A DNA stretch of 64,000 bases from Diploscapter coronatus (Eukaryota; Nematoda; Chromadorea; Rhabditida; Rhabditidae): assembly GCA_964036155.1 (NCBI GenBank), contig OZ038422.1, positions 19,615,201-19,679,200 on the forward strand, read 5' to 3'. Both the position numbers and the translations under genes were made by a program. A model generated the notes under the pieces. The model had not been told where the DNA came from, did not search any database, and was given only the letters and a program-made list of their open reading frames with translations. Below are positions 53,201-64,000 of the stretch, piece after piece (the stretch's first letter is position 1; every line of letters begins with the position of its first letter).

Positions 53201-56200
53201 TTTTAGATTTCGAGGTTTTTGGTCATTTCAATTTCAAAATCAAAACTTCTTGCAGCCTAACTCGACTTGATAAAACAGTATCGAATGAAAAATGTGGTTT
53301 TTAGTGAATATTTTGATGGGTACAAATTCGATGAAATATATTCCATTTTTCTCGTCCAGATCAAAAGACAGCCAATACTGTACCTGAGTGAATTATCGGC
53401 ATCGACCCGGTTGACCTCCCATTCAGCCCTGTCCTTGTTCTGAGCCAGCCTCTGCTTCTTGCAGTACAGCTCCACCACTCGAAATCGAAGATCGCTTTTT
53501 CTGTTGGCTTCGATTTTCTTCAGAATCTGCAAAGAAGTTGTTTGTTTGTTCGATAGACCCAATTGCATTCATCATTCAGCTTCTCACCTCAGGCAGCAGC
53601 TGCTCGTTGATGTCGTTCGCTGCGAAAATGTCGATCATCTCTTCCATTTTCGTCTGAACTAATGCCTTTATTTCATGAATGGCTGTTCATCCAACCTTGA
53701 TTTGATTGGCTATATCCATCAGTTTGTTGAGTTCCTGCGCGCTGAATGCAGCCGTTGTGCCTGGCTTCTTCTGCTGCTGTTGTTCGTTTGTTTTCACCCG
53801 AGAATTCACGATATTCGAGACAAGAGATTTCTGAAATCAAAATAGTTTGAAAGTAAAATATTAGGCGGTTAGAAAGTTCTCGCCATGCTTGTATCTGGAA
53901 TTGTTTGAATGAAATAAATGGGTTTAATGTAGTAAAGCAAATGCCAAAAATTAGTGGTACACGAAAGTTTGGATCAATTGATGATTTCTAAATGCTGCAT
54001 ATATGTTTTTACTGAAACAATTTTCATGAATTTTGTAGACGTGAAAGATGACGTCGAATAATAATAATAATCCTTAAAATTTTACGAGTTGACACATGGA
54101 AAATTCCGAAATCGAATATTTCAATTGTCATGTAATGTTCCAAACTTTCGCTCGCCACTGTGACTAACCAGATACGAAATTTGAATGGTCAAAATGGCCA
54201 ATAGTATGATCGTTTTTCGAATTTTTTTTGAGTAAATTAAAAGAAATGTCAAAATCATAAATCGATAAATGAAATTTCACGTGGGTTGAAGCTTTGCTTC
54301 GTTACTTTGGAGATATTTTGAACATCTCAACTGCCTGAGCAGTAGTGAGTGACAGATGAAGACACAGACCTGCAGCGTGGATTCATTCAGTCCGCACGAA
54401 CTCGCGACTTGCTTGATGAGTGACAGGCTGAAGATCGGGTAGCGGAAGATGAACTGGGAAGCGATGCGAGTGAGGGAGCTGAAAATGGAATCGAAATGAT
54501 TCGGGGATATGATCATCAGACAGATAGATGCAAACGAAGTAGCACACAGACATAGAGTTCATTGGGAGATTTTTGAAGGGCTTGAGCCAGAACTAACGAT
54601 GAAAGATGGGGGATGGGCGAGTGAGAAGGGAGAGGGAGAGAGAAGTGATGGGATATCGATAACAAATCTCATTCTTCCCTGCTGCCCTGCCCACAGCTGT
54701 TCGTTGCCTTGCCTAATCTTTCCCCCTTCCTCGCCATTTTCTCTCTACCTTTCACTCTCGTTCTGCTCGTTTTTCCAACTTCGACGAGGAAGAATCGAAG
54801 GACCCCGAATCGAGGATCGAAGCATCGTTTTCTCGTCTTTTACCCTGAAATCGCTCGTATCGAAACACAAAACGAGGCTATTTCGAGGGGAGAAGGATAG
54901 CGAAAACAACTCGTGTAGTTTAACTAGGCGCATTTCTAAAAGTAATCCGTAAAATTTTAGAAATTACCCTTCCACGATATCGAGTCTTAAAGCCTAAATT
55001 TTCGGTGCAACAATAATTATAACAGCTCTTTTCAACGCAGTATATCATTGAAAAATTTAAACTTCGAGCAATTAAAAAATAGAAGTTAGAATTGATTTCA
55101 AAATCGAACTTAAATTTTCAAAAACTTCATACTGATCCAACGTCATCTCAAAAATTGTTGCTAGATTCCATTTTGAATGCCCGACATAAATTATGCGCAA
55201 GCTGTCCAATTGATGTTTCTAAAGTGCTAACAAATCCCGCATTCGGCCATTTGAATGAGTCCGCAATCTGCAGGCAGAGATGGGAATCTCTCCTCTGCTC
55301 CCATTCTTTCTTCATTCTCCCACACTTCACTCACATTATAAAATGCAGCAATACTATGCACTTACACTTATGCATGATACATCATCAAATTTGAAATGCA
55401 TAATTGGAATTGTAAGATTTGAGCAATAGGAGTGAAAATGGAAATAAATCAAAGGAATGAAACAAGAAAAGAAAGGCCAAATAAACACTTCCACTCGATT
55501 TGTTAGATGTTTGTCAAAGGCACTTATTTCGACTTCCTCCATATGTGCATTTTATGACAATAATTGAACATTTTTCATTCATTTTTTGAAGAGACTTCAC
55601 TGATTTTTATTCCTTTCTCCAAAAAATAATCCGTTCTCACAATGCTTGCTTTGTGATTTTCTTACAGCAGAGTGGCGAAAAAGTGCATAGTATCCAATGG
55701 CCAACATTACTTTAGAGCATGGACAAAAAATACTGGAAAAGTTTACCTAGTTTCGAGAGTAGCCGGTGCATGGGCTGGATTTAGCAGTCAAAAATAGCCA
55801 GAATGATCAGTGATTTTTTACATCAGCAGAAATAACGAGCCCTGCTTTATTGCTGGTTGCTGCTGCATTCTCTCTAGGGGGTGGCCTCTCAGAAATTCTG
55901 CTTCAAGAACCCTGCCCTGCATTTCTTCCCATTTCCTCGTTTTGCTTCATCTCTGCCTTCCCATTCCCCTCCCTCCCAAATATGTTTATTGACACTCGTT
56001 TTGTCTGCTTCTGCTCTTTTCTGCCTTCACTGCGCGTCATCTGCCTCTCAAATCTGGCGCAGCTAAGGTTTTGAGTCCAAGAATTGGGTTTTAGAAAGAA
56101 AGCGAGTGCAATGGAGCGAGATGAACCATTCGAATTTATTGTTTGTCTCTAGTGATTAATTCACAAGTAGAAAGTGCTAAATTCGTAACTGAATGCAAAC

Positions 56201-59200
56201 CTAAAGAACATTTGAGTCAGACTTAAAAATATATGGAGGGTAGATCGCACTAATAAAATTTGTGCTTTGACATCGCGTCACGTGCAGAGACATTTTTGAT
56301 AAACTAAGGTTAGAGATATAAAAAAAAATTATGAATGGAATATCGTAGGAAATAATTCGCGGTCCTTCTGACTTTAATCCTACCTATAGATGTCTGACTG
56401 TATGGGAGAAATAGTGAATTAATAATTTTACTAGCAAATGTTATTCAATTATTGGGATTTGTCGAGTTTGGCGAATATTTCAGAAAGAACGTGAACTTTA
56501 GAAGGAAAAGAGCTCAAAACTTGACTTACACATCATGCTGTTGTTCGATTCTGACCATTCCTCTCTCGTTGACGAGCAGAACGGAGGGCAGAGAGTTGGG
56601 CCGATTGGGCAGAGGCAGCAGGGCGAGTGGTCGCCAGTCAGGGGTTCCCTTCACTATGGTGTATTCCAGACGAATAGCGGAATTCATCTGAACATAGTTC
56701 GATGATGAAAGGTAAGAATTGCAAGGTGCACATACACTCATGTGAATCGCGGCACGGAGATCGGACTCCTTGGAGACGGTGAAGAGGGCCACGTTCGTCC
56801 AGCAAATCAACCACGTTTCTGGTGGAATCTGAAACAGCAGCAACATTAAATCTCATGAAAAGTATCTAATTGGGTTTTCAAAAGTTTCGAATCTAGTACA
56901 ATGAGGAAGAATTTTTGGAATCCATCTTGAGCCTTCTCAAAAATGTATTCATGAATGAACTGAATACGTAAATTCAATCATAAATGTTTAATTCAACATA
57001 TAAAAAATAGTGAAAAGCTGTTTAGTTTGATCCTTCGAGACGATATGCATGCCATAGATAATTATAAAACTGTTTAGAGAGGAAAAAACTTACGGCAAAT
57101 TTTTTAACAGCGATACTACCGACTGTGGGTATTGTTGGATGCAACTCGACGTATTTGCCCTCGGAATTCAAAGACAAAACTCCACTGCAATGATGAGTGA
57201 AGAGACGAGTTTCTGCACTTCCAACCTGAATTGGTCATTCTTTTTATCGCTAATTGAAGAGAAAGTAAGTCGATATTCATTCAACAATTAGAAATCGAAT
57301 TTGGACGCGAAATAGTGAGTTGTGTAGAAGAGAAACGTAATTTTTGAATATCGACGTCCTCTCTAATCAACAATATATAAAATCAAAGATCATCAAATAA
57401 CGAACCTGCTTCAGATCGGAAGGAATGCAAGATCTGAGCACTTCCCATAGAGAACGACCTGGAGTCTCCAAAGGGATAAGCCATTGTGCACCTGTGCAAC
57501 CCGTTACCTGAAATTGCAGAAGTTACAATTTTCAAAATATTGTATAGAAAAGATTATTTCCTTACCAGCAAACTGATAGATTCTCCGTCTTTGACAATGT
57601 CGCATTCGTGCACGCTCTGTGGAGCCTTCATTTCAACAATACACTTGCGAATTTGAAGATCCAGAATGAAGATGTCTCCAGCCTAAAGATAAATTTTATA
57701 TAAATGTTCATTATTATCGAGGCAGAAAAGTTAGCTATTTACTCACGAATTGGAATGTTCGCAAGAAATAAAATATTACCTTTCATCTTTGATAAAACTG
57801 GTCTTAGATATGTAGAATAATCAAGTTGCAAAATGCCGTTTTCTTCTTTAATTCGGCAACGACAATTCTACTGTACAACGGTACGACATTTCTACAAAAT
57901 CACGGCACGAGTTTACAAAGTGATTGTATATTCTATAAAGGCGTATCGTAGTCCTTCTAATGCAAAAATCGTGCCGCAATATTATTTAAAGATTCCCGTA
58001 ATTTTGTAATCGTGTTTCCATTCACTATGATGAATTTAAATCTACCTTATTCCCGATGACAGCAGCACTGCGAGGCAAATTGTTTGTGCGAAAGCAGACG
58101 ATAGTCGTGGGAATCTGAAGACAGGACTCGGAATTGGAGGGTAGCTCGACGAGGTGCGAGATTTCCGACAGAGAGACTGAGGACGAAGTCGATGGAGCCA
58201 TGCCGCCACACCAATTCACATCCTGAAAATGAAATTTTCAGCTATTACGATAGACTCATTCAATGGTTTTGTTGCCATAATCTTGCATAAGCTAATTCCA
58301 GTATTCCACTTCCTCGCTTCATCATCTTCCACTTCTTTGACCTTTCTTTCACTTTTCTTTCTTTCGTCCTCTAACAACAGCTGTTTCATCCGCAAAAGAG
58401 TTGCTCTGTCAATTTGTTTGATATCATCTCCCTCATTTTTATCCCTATCCGCAACCTGCTTCACATGACCTCACTTCATCGCTTATTTCAGGGGTTAATT
58501 CGATAACTTTTCCTTGTGATATATCGCTATCAAAAATAAGTCGAATCAGCTTTTCTTTAGAAAGCAAAGGGATCTTCGCAACTGCACTCTGTAACTTTTT
58601 TCAGAAGAGTGACACACACACATCGAACGCGAGACAAAAACAGGTCACTCGGAAAATATTTCAAGGAAAGTTGCTAAAAATACCCGAAAGATGGATGAGC
58701 AAAGTACAGCTGGAATGTGGAATGTGGAATGAGTAATGATTACCAAATGATTTTCAAAATTGTCAAATGTTTCTAGCTAACGTCACCGGCCAAAATTTGT
58801 CAAGTTTGTAAGAAATGACTGACTAATCCTTGGTTACTTTATGCTTTTCTCCGGTCACAACTAAAACCCGCATTGGAAAGACTATGTGAAGCGCAAAAAT
58901 TAGACGAGGACAAATCTTCGTCTGGTCTAATTTCATCAGTGACCAAAGACGAGTTCATCAATTAAATCGGTACTAAAATGACTTACAAGTAGCATTTTGA
59001 TGGGAACGATGAGCACAGAGGAATCTGATAGAGCGAAGACGACGGTCGAGGCATCGTCTGTTATCGAAATCGCCACTGCATCTGCATGTCGAGTGCACAA
59101 AGAGCGAATGCTCTTGACGCGCTTGTGAGAACGATCCTTGTTTAGCTCCCAATATGCTTGGATTGAACCTGAAACATTCCTATTGATAAGTTCGAAAAAA

Positions 59201-59560
59201 TCAATTTCGTAGCTTTAATGTGAAAATGGTATTCGTCAAAAGAATTATCAGAAAAAATCTTTACTCGTGTAACTTTTTTCATATTTTCTTTTCGAGACAG
59301 GAAATAAATTCGCTCATGAAACAGGAAATTGAAATTTTCATGACTTTTTAGGTGTCTAATAGGTAAAAATATTCACTCCAAGCAAATGAAGCAAAGTTAT
59401 TATACAAGAAAATAATCTTTTAAAAACCGAAGACATATGTACCATTAGAGGCGAGAAGAATGACGAGCATGAAGTTGTCGTCCCTGACATAGCAATAATC
59501 GATGATAGAGTCATCTGCAGTCAAATCGTCGAATTCCACCTCGCATTGAAAGGGATTCAT
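47206..59560 (-). CDS. Large RCC1-repeat protein with a zinc-binding (RING-like) C-terminus, family not identified
   Basis: More than 20 exons chain in one frame from the ATG at 59558-59560 to the TGA at 47206-47208; the protein is well over 1,000 residues by rough count. The N-terminal third has beta-propeller-like strands (AGDIFILDLQIRKCIVEM, VLSLNSEGKYVELHP, LPSVLLVNERGMVRIE). A helical middle section contains AQELNKLMDIANQIK and RLLRYVCKNMNALRK. RCC1-type repeats then follow: GSLWAWGGNRYGQCGLG, GNLFTWGWNVWGQLGHGN, GRIMVTGNGSYGQLGG, a degenerate GEVFEWGRN, GTLYTWGK and GLVYGWGRNDFGQSGLP. The end carries CGHAEQAA and CPVCAEEW, the second half of a RING-like finger; the first half is missing. 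The last exon's frame needs a donor at GTGTTG rather than the nearby GTAAGT. An in-frame stretch upstream back to an acceptor at 59593 allows a longer N-terminus. Function unknown; RCC1 repeats usually act as exchange factors or in protein binding. Confidence 0.65.
47781..47917. mobile_element. 137-bp palindromic MITE flanked by TA (element B)
   Basis: The left arm starts tcgtgttcgccgctggaaag and the right arm ends in ctttccagcggcgagcacga. About 53 bp match as inverted repeats with only a couple of differences. The flanks are TA at 47779-47780 and 47918-47919. A TA duplication fits Tc1/mariner-type transposition. It lies in the last intron of the RCC1-repeat gene. Confidence 0.85.
48084..48289. 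mobile_element. 206-bp inverted-repeat MITE flanked by TA (element C)
   Basis: It begins tcgtgctcgccg and ends cggcgattacga. TA lies at 48082-48083 and 48290-48291. Inner inverted repeats share gctggaaagagtgtgctc with element B. It lies in the intron before a 102-nt exon (47952-48053) that is thus flanked by elements of one family. Confidence 0.8.
54482..56526. other. 2-kb intron of the RCC1-repeat gene
   Basis: The exon to its right (ending near 56527) and the exon to its left (starting near 54481) join in frame across this gap, giving DVSLTRIASQF. No additional exon was found. Pyrimidine-rich stretches at 54.67-54.78 and 55.85-56.05 kb produce Ser/Phe/Leu-rich open frames with no other support. 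Confidence 0.6.
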
Positions 59561-62088
59561 GATCGAGGGAACCGTCGAAGAGCGGTTGTGACCTGCAGAA
59601 ATAGATATATTTTAAAATTTGCAACTTGTACTATTGCTGAATTGAGATAGTAGTTGCAATGTTGGTGGTCAAAAGAACTTCCTTTGTCCAATTTATTATC
59701 GCATCTGTTTGCATATGACTTGATAAGGAAATTCGCCGTTGGAGTATTGTCATTATTTAGAAAGACATTTTAAAAATTTTCCGAATCCCTTATGATCCAA
59801 TTCCTGCAGGTTTCAAAGAAATCGTCTGACCTTTCCGCATTTCTCTTTTTGTCTGCTGTGTATAGCCTGGCAATTTGAATTGAATATCGCAGAATCGAGA
59901 GTCTCTTCAAATTAGGTCTATCCTTTTCGAATGCGAATAGAGCAGCAGCGAAATTCGCAGGAAAGGGAAGGCAACTCCACAAATCAGATTGCGGAATCGA
60001 ATCAGAATCAGTCGCTAGTTCTATTGCCTTTCAGCTGCTTGCAATCAGGAAGTAGGAAGGAGAACGAGGCAGGTAGCAATTGGTTGGAGTTTGGCAGACA
60101 GAACGACAGTAAGGAGTCAGACTGATTGGAAGGCTGTGTTTATCAGTAGTCAAATCGCTTCTGATCAACAGCTTATTTTCCTAATATTTGCTGGGCGTGG
60201 CTTAGAGATCAGTGAATTTGAAAAAGAAGAAGGGGGATATTAACAGAAGTGGTAGAATCAAACTGCTCCCATTATTCTCTCCCCTTTCTTCTTCCTCTTC
60301 TTTCCTCCAATGAATCCTTCCTTCCCAACTTATCACAGCCAAGCAGTCAATTTCACGTATTTCTTCTCCCGAAAAACAGCCCAAGTCATCCATCAAGTGG
60401 CAGTTCGCAAGCCGATGACGGGCTAATGAATGGAGGGCAACGAGAAATCAACCAGAAACAAGAACATAGCCACTTTGCAAGGGATTGAGAATCTGTGCAA
60501 CGATATTTTGCCGTGTGATAAAAAAAAAATCTGGAAGAAATTGCTCATTTCACATCACCAAAACTGTCGTTTTCACGGAATTATTTGACAACGTGACTTG
60601 AAATTTTCGGGAAAGGAAATGGATAAAAATCATTCAAAAATAGATGGGAACGAACATTTTTGAGACGAAAGAGAATTTATAAACCTCCGAATCGGTAAAA
60701 AATATTAAAAAAAGACATTACTCCTATTTGAGAGAAAAATTCAGGGCTTTTCGAAATTTTGACTCCGAGGTGCGAAAAATTTTGATTTCGATTCCGGATC
60801 ATTTGTTCGCAATTCTCTGATTTTATTTTAATCTTTGATAAAAAAATTTCTCGTTCTTGCTCTGAAAGACACTGAAAATACCGTATTTATCACAAGAATC
60901 ATTTAGTTTTGCTAAAAACCTTACAAATTTGAAATTCAGAGTAATTGGCATATTTTTAAGCCAAAACTCCGACTCTGACTCCGAAAAACCCGATTCCGAG
61001 GGTTTTTAAGACTCGGAATTTCGATTACGACTTCGAATCCTGGCAATACTCGACTCTGATTCCGAATTTTTCGAAATCAAAACTCCGAACAGCCCTGGAA
61101 AAAATAAAAAATGTTATTCACCGAAACAAACTCTGACGATTCTCAGACACAAAGTAAGCATATACAGTTCTACGCATACTTTTGCTGTTATGCGCAGGTG
61201 CTTCTTGTCTACAACTATTATTTCTGACGACTCACTTACAGCGGAAAGGAAATCAATTTCGATAGATGTTTGGGTTGCTTACAAGGTGAGGAGTTCGAAA
61301 TTTCGAAAAATGGCGTGTGATCGCTCAACACCGAAAGCTCATTTGGAAATCACGATATCGAAGAAAGACTATCAATTTACCAAGGTTCTACTTATAAAGA
61401 TAAAATTCAGCCTTTTTTGTGGGAAATTATTAGAAGTTGGATTCCGAAAGAACCAAATCAATAGCTTCACACGGAAAGGTCCATGATTGATTTTGACAGA
61501 AACCTGCGCGAACTGATTTACAAGTGTTTGGACAAATAGTACGAGATAAAACGGAAGCTTCTAATCCCTTGAAGACTTGGATAAATCATAGTTGAAAAAA
61601 ATACAAGAAAAAAATGTACCTTATAAATGAATGGGTTGCGGAGCGGGAAGAATTAACGGTGGCCGCACATATGCATGAAACCGAATCGAATCACTGATTG
61701 ACTGCAGGCAGAAGCATTGCTCGACTCTTGTGTAATGCAAATAAACTCGAAAGGTCTTTAAGTTGTTCTGCCTGCACTGCGAGTGTCGAAGAATGGTTCA
61801 CAGAGCAGGGGAGAACTGGAAGCAGATACAGAGAAATGGAATGGTGAGGTTAACATTGAAATGCGATAGGTATGCTCGTAAGTTGGCAACTTTTATCGAT
61901 CATTAGTCAAATACATTGAATCCCATGGAAATTTCAATTTTAGAAGATTTATTCAAAAATTGCGAAAACAACAAAAACAAACAAAATGAACGAGTGAGAC
62001 TCGGTTTGAATAGAAGCAGACGCAGACAGGAATAAGGGTGGAAAAAGAATGGATGGACTGTCAACGCTGAACCGGGCTGCTCGTCGAC
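59561..62088. other. Intergenic region with a hAT-like MITE
   Basis: No coding exon supported, apart from a possible in-frame extension of the RCC1-repeat protein to 59592. The main feature is the hAT-like element at 60742-61097. Short + strand open frames (e.g. 61190-61486) have no splice or family support. Confidence 0.5.
60742..61097. mobile_element. 356-bp hAT-like MITE with CAGGG ends
   Basis: The left end reads cagggcttttcgaa and the right end gaacagccctg, with inverted-repeat matching extending past 25 bases. Flanking 8-mers gaaaaatt and gaaaaaat match at 7 of 8 positions. The interior repeats variants of gactccga/gattccga. It shares its terminal sequence type with the 98-bp element at 17847-17944. 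It is too short to encode a transposase. Confidence 0.75.
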
Positions 62089-62901
62089 TTAATCCAGCTG
62101 AAAATTGAATCATCGTTTAACAGAAAAAGAAGAATTGTGTTTGCATGTCCTGTTGAAATTTTATACATTTTATTTGGAAACAAGTACCGACAAAAATATA
62201 TGAAGCTTCTAGATAAGTAGGGCACTTAAGTTCTCCCTAGACCTGATCATATTCATGAATTGAAGGTAAAATAAGAAAAAGTTCAAGACAACGAACCTTC
62301 TTGAATCCGATGTCCTTCGACTGCTCGCGGAAGCATCTACGGCACAGATCCAGGCCATATTTGCGGATGAGTCCGTGGTGACCGGAGCACACGCGGCTGA
62401 AAAAAATCAAAATCATTTCCATTTTCGTTAATACCGTTTCTTTCAAGTAAATTAGTGGAATTCGAGAAGAGATTTCAAGCTACACACGGATTCAGAGAAC
62501 CTATTCCAATTTCAGAGAAAAACAAAGCCTACGTTTTATATGACGTGTTTTCAGTGTCGTCTTTCAATCACAAGTAATCAAAATTTCGCAGAAAAGGAAA
62601 TGGTTGAAAGAAAGAACGGAATGATTCCGAATATTCGAAACTGAGGAAAATGTCGGAAAAGCATTGATAAAAATGATGGATGAATTAGACTTTACGTCGG
62701 AATTAATTTCGAACCTTCCAAGATCGAAGACAAGTGAAAGTAAGAATATGTTGGAAATGGTCTTTCAGATTTTGTATGAAGTAAACGAGTATTTACACGT
62801 TCAAACATCTTCCACTTCGAAATAAATTACTAGGCCTACCAGCTGCGGGATCCAGGCCCGAACTTGCGGGGGTGAGAGAACCACAGAGTCTGGAAGCCCA
62901 T
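62089..62901 (-). CDS. rps-29: 40S ribosomal protein S29
   Basis: Exons 62840-62901, 62297-62396 and 62089-62097 sum to 171 bases, a 56-residue protein, the standard family length. It starts [19 protein letters not shown] and ends KDIGFKKLD. Four zinc-binding Cys (CRVC and CRRC) are present around [14 protein letters not shown]. uS14/S29 is a small-subunit head protein. Codon use is GC-rich at third positions, fitting high expression. The tttcag acceptor at about 62947-62952, 45 bases before the ATG, is probably a spliced-leader or 5' UTR acceptor. Intron 1 is about 440 bases; the last coding exon is only 9 bases. Confidence 0.97.
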
Positions 62902-64000
62902 GTTGAGAGAGTAGGTGGACGCTGGCAGATGTAGAGAGCGACTGTTCTGAAAGAAAATATAAATTCCAATGAGAACTTGAAAATTTCGACACATTTCAAT
63001 AAGAAAAACTAATAATGAAAGTATAACAATTTCTCCCCCATCAAAAACATAACATTGGCCGCATAATGCGGTGCTTAGAAACTGAGTTAATTAGCTAGTT
63101 AATTGACCTAATTACTCGAAAAAAAAATTAGAAATAAAGATGCAAATTATCGGATTCCCTGGACAAAAAGTTGAGTAAATGAATGGAAGTGCAAGAAGGT
63201 TTTGTACTGGAATTTGTAAGGAATTTCGACACCACCAGATGCATGTAATTAACTCAATTTTAGTCCAGAAATAAATGACAAAAATGCAGTTTCGAGGAAA
63301 TTTAGATGGAGAAAAAATTCATTCGCGAAGGAAAAATCAATAATTCTGGGCAAAACGATGACAATTTCATGGGGTAGTTGAATGTGAGTTGGACAATGAT
63401 CGGACCAATATCCCTGACATGTGATAAGAATTTCGGAACGAAAGATAATCGAAAATCGAGAAAAATCGAAGTGAAACCGAATTTAGGCCAGTGTTTATCG
63501 TATGGAAAGCCACTCCTCCCTCTGCTAGGATCTGCAAACGTGCGGCAGAGGAAAGGGGTTGGTTTGGGCGGGGCTTATTGCAGCAGACAAGGAGGAAGGA
63601 AGAAGGGAAGCCAGGCAATTTTACGAGAGAAAGAGAAAATGCGAGTTGAAGAGGAAAAGAAAGAGAAAGAGATGCGGGATGAATGAAAAAGGCAATGGAA
63701 TGGATAGATGGATGAGGAAGAGGCAGAAGCAGAGATGGTACGTATGCAGATGTGGATATGTGGGGATGTGCAGATGGATGGCTGCATGGACTGCGTGTGT
63801 TCGCAGTCGGGCAGTGAGCTGTCTGAAAATTGACTGACATCCCGTCTCACTCCTGCCTAATTCCGAACAGCAATCACATCAACCCAACACCCGATTACCA
63901 TATTCGTTGATGCTTCTTCCTTCTTTCTAAACCAACCACTTTCCCGATTTTTGAACTTGCATGCACACAAAACAACTACATTTTTCCTGTTATCTTTGCA
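62902..64000. other. Upstream region of rps-29, to window edge
   Basis: Contains the rps-29 5' UTR and presumably its promoter. No other exon is supported. A purine-rich + strand patch at 63.58-63.73 kb creates a Ser/Pro-rich open frame on the minus strand that I do not regard as a gene. Confidence 0.5.

Noticed and set aside
63367..63850. Long minus-strand frame (157 codons) in the rps-29 upstream area
   Set aside because: It is mostly Ser/Pro/His low complexity opposite a purine-rich tract, with no splicing or family support.

Overview
The window looks like nuclear DNA of a nematode, probably a chromadorean. This is inferred from many 45-60 bp introns ending in tttcag/ttttag, likely spliced-leader acceptors just upstream of start codons, and characteristic families (claudin-like proteins, a tau-tubulin-kinase-like kinase, a C-type lectin joined to von Willebrand A domains, a fast-evolving serpentine receptor and a nematode-style Cys-loop channel). 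I cannot name the species. No CRISPR array, bacterial operon, rRNA or tRNA gene was recognised.

Layout on the + strand: two tandem claudin/PMP22-like genes (353-2034, 2438-4504); about 5 kb of pyrimidine-rich non-coding DNA; an NSP-type SH2 adaptor with a CDC25-like tail (9581-13065); and an actin gene (15342-17295). From 17.5 kb on, every confident gene is on the - strand: a nicotinic-receptor-like subunit (17583-22161, convergent with actin); an orphan secreted or membrane protein (24976-26765); a complete LTR retrotransposon (27831-32497); a TTBK-like kinase (33248-35704); a C-type lectin/double VWA protein (36499-39202); a 7TM receptor (40192-42405); a Y-box cold-shock protein (43608-45765); a very large RCC1-repeat gene with a zinc-binding C-terminus (47206-59560); and ribosomal protein S29 (62089-62901).

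The most unusual item is the BEL/Pao-type element. Its two 426-bp LTRs look identical, it has a 5-bp target duplication, and its only long ORF is an intact 940-codon Gag-protease ending in a basic tail, with no reverse transcriptase, RNase H or integrase. The window also holds several short inverted-repeat elements: two with hAT-like CAGGG ends, two TA-flanked elements around one exon of the RCC1 gene, and a 191-bp foldback beside a splice acceptor in the lectin gene. The genes form no shared pathway; this is an ordinary gene-rich nematode segment seeded with mobile elements. Exon models were read by eye from splice signals, frame continuity and family motifs, so small boundary errors are likely.
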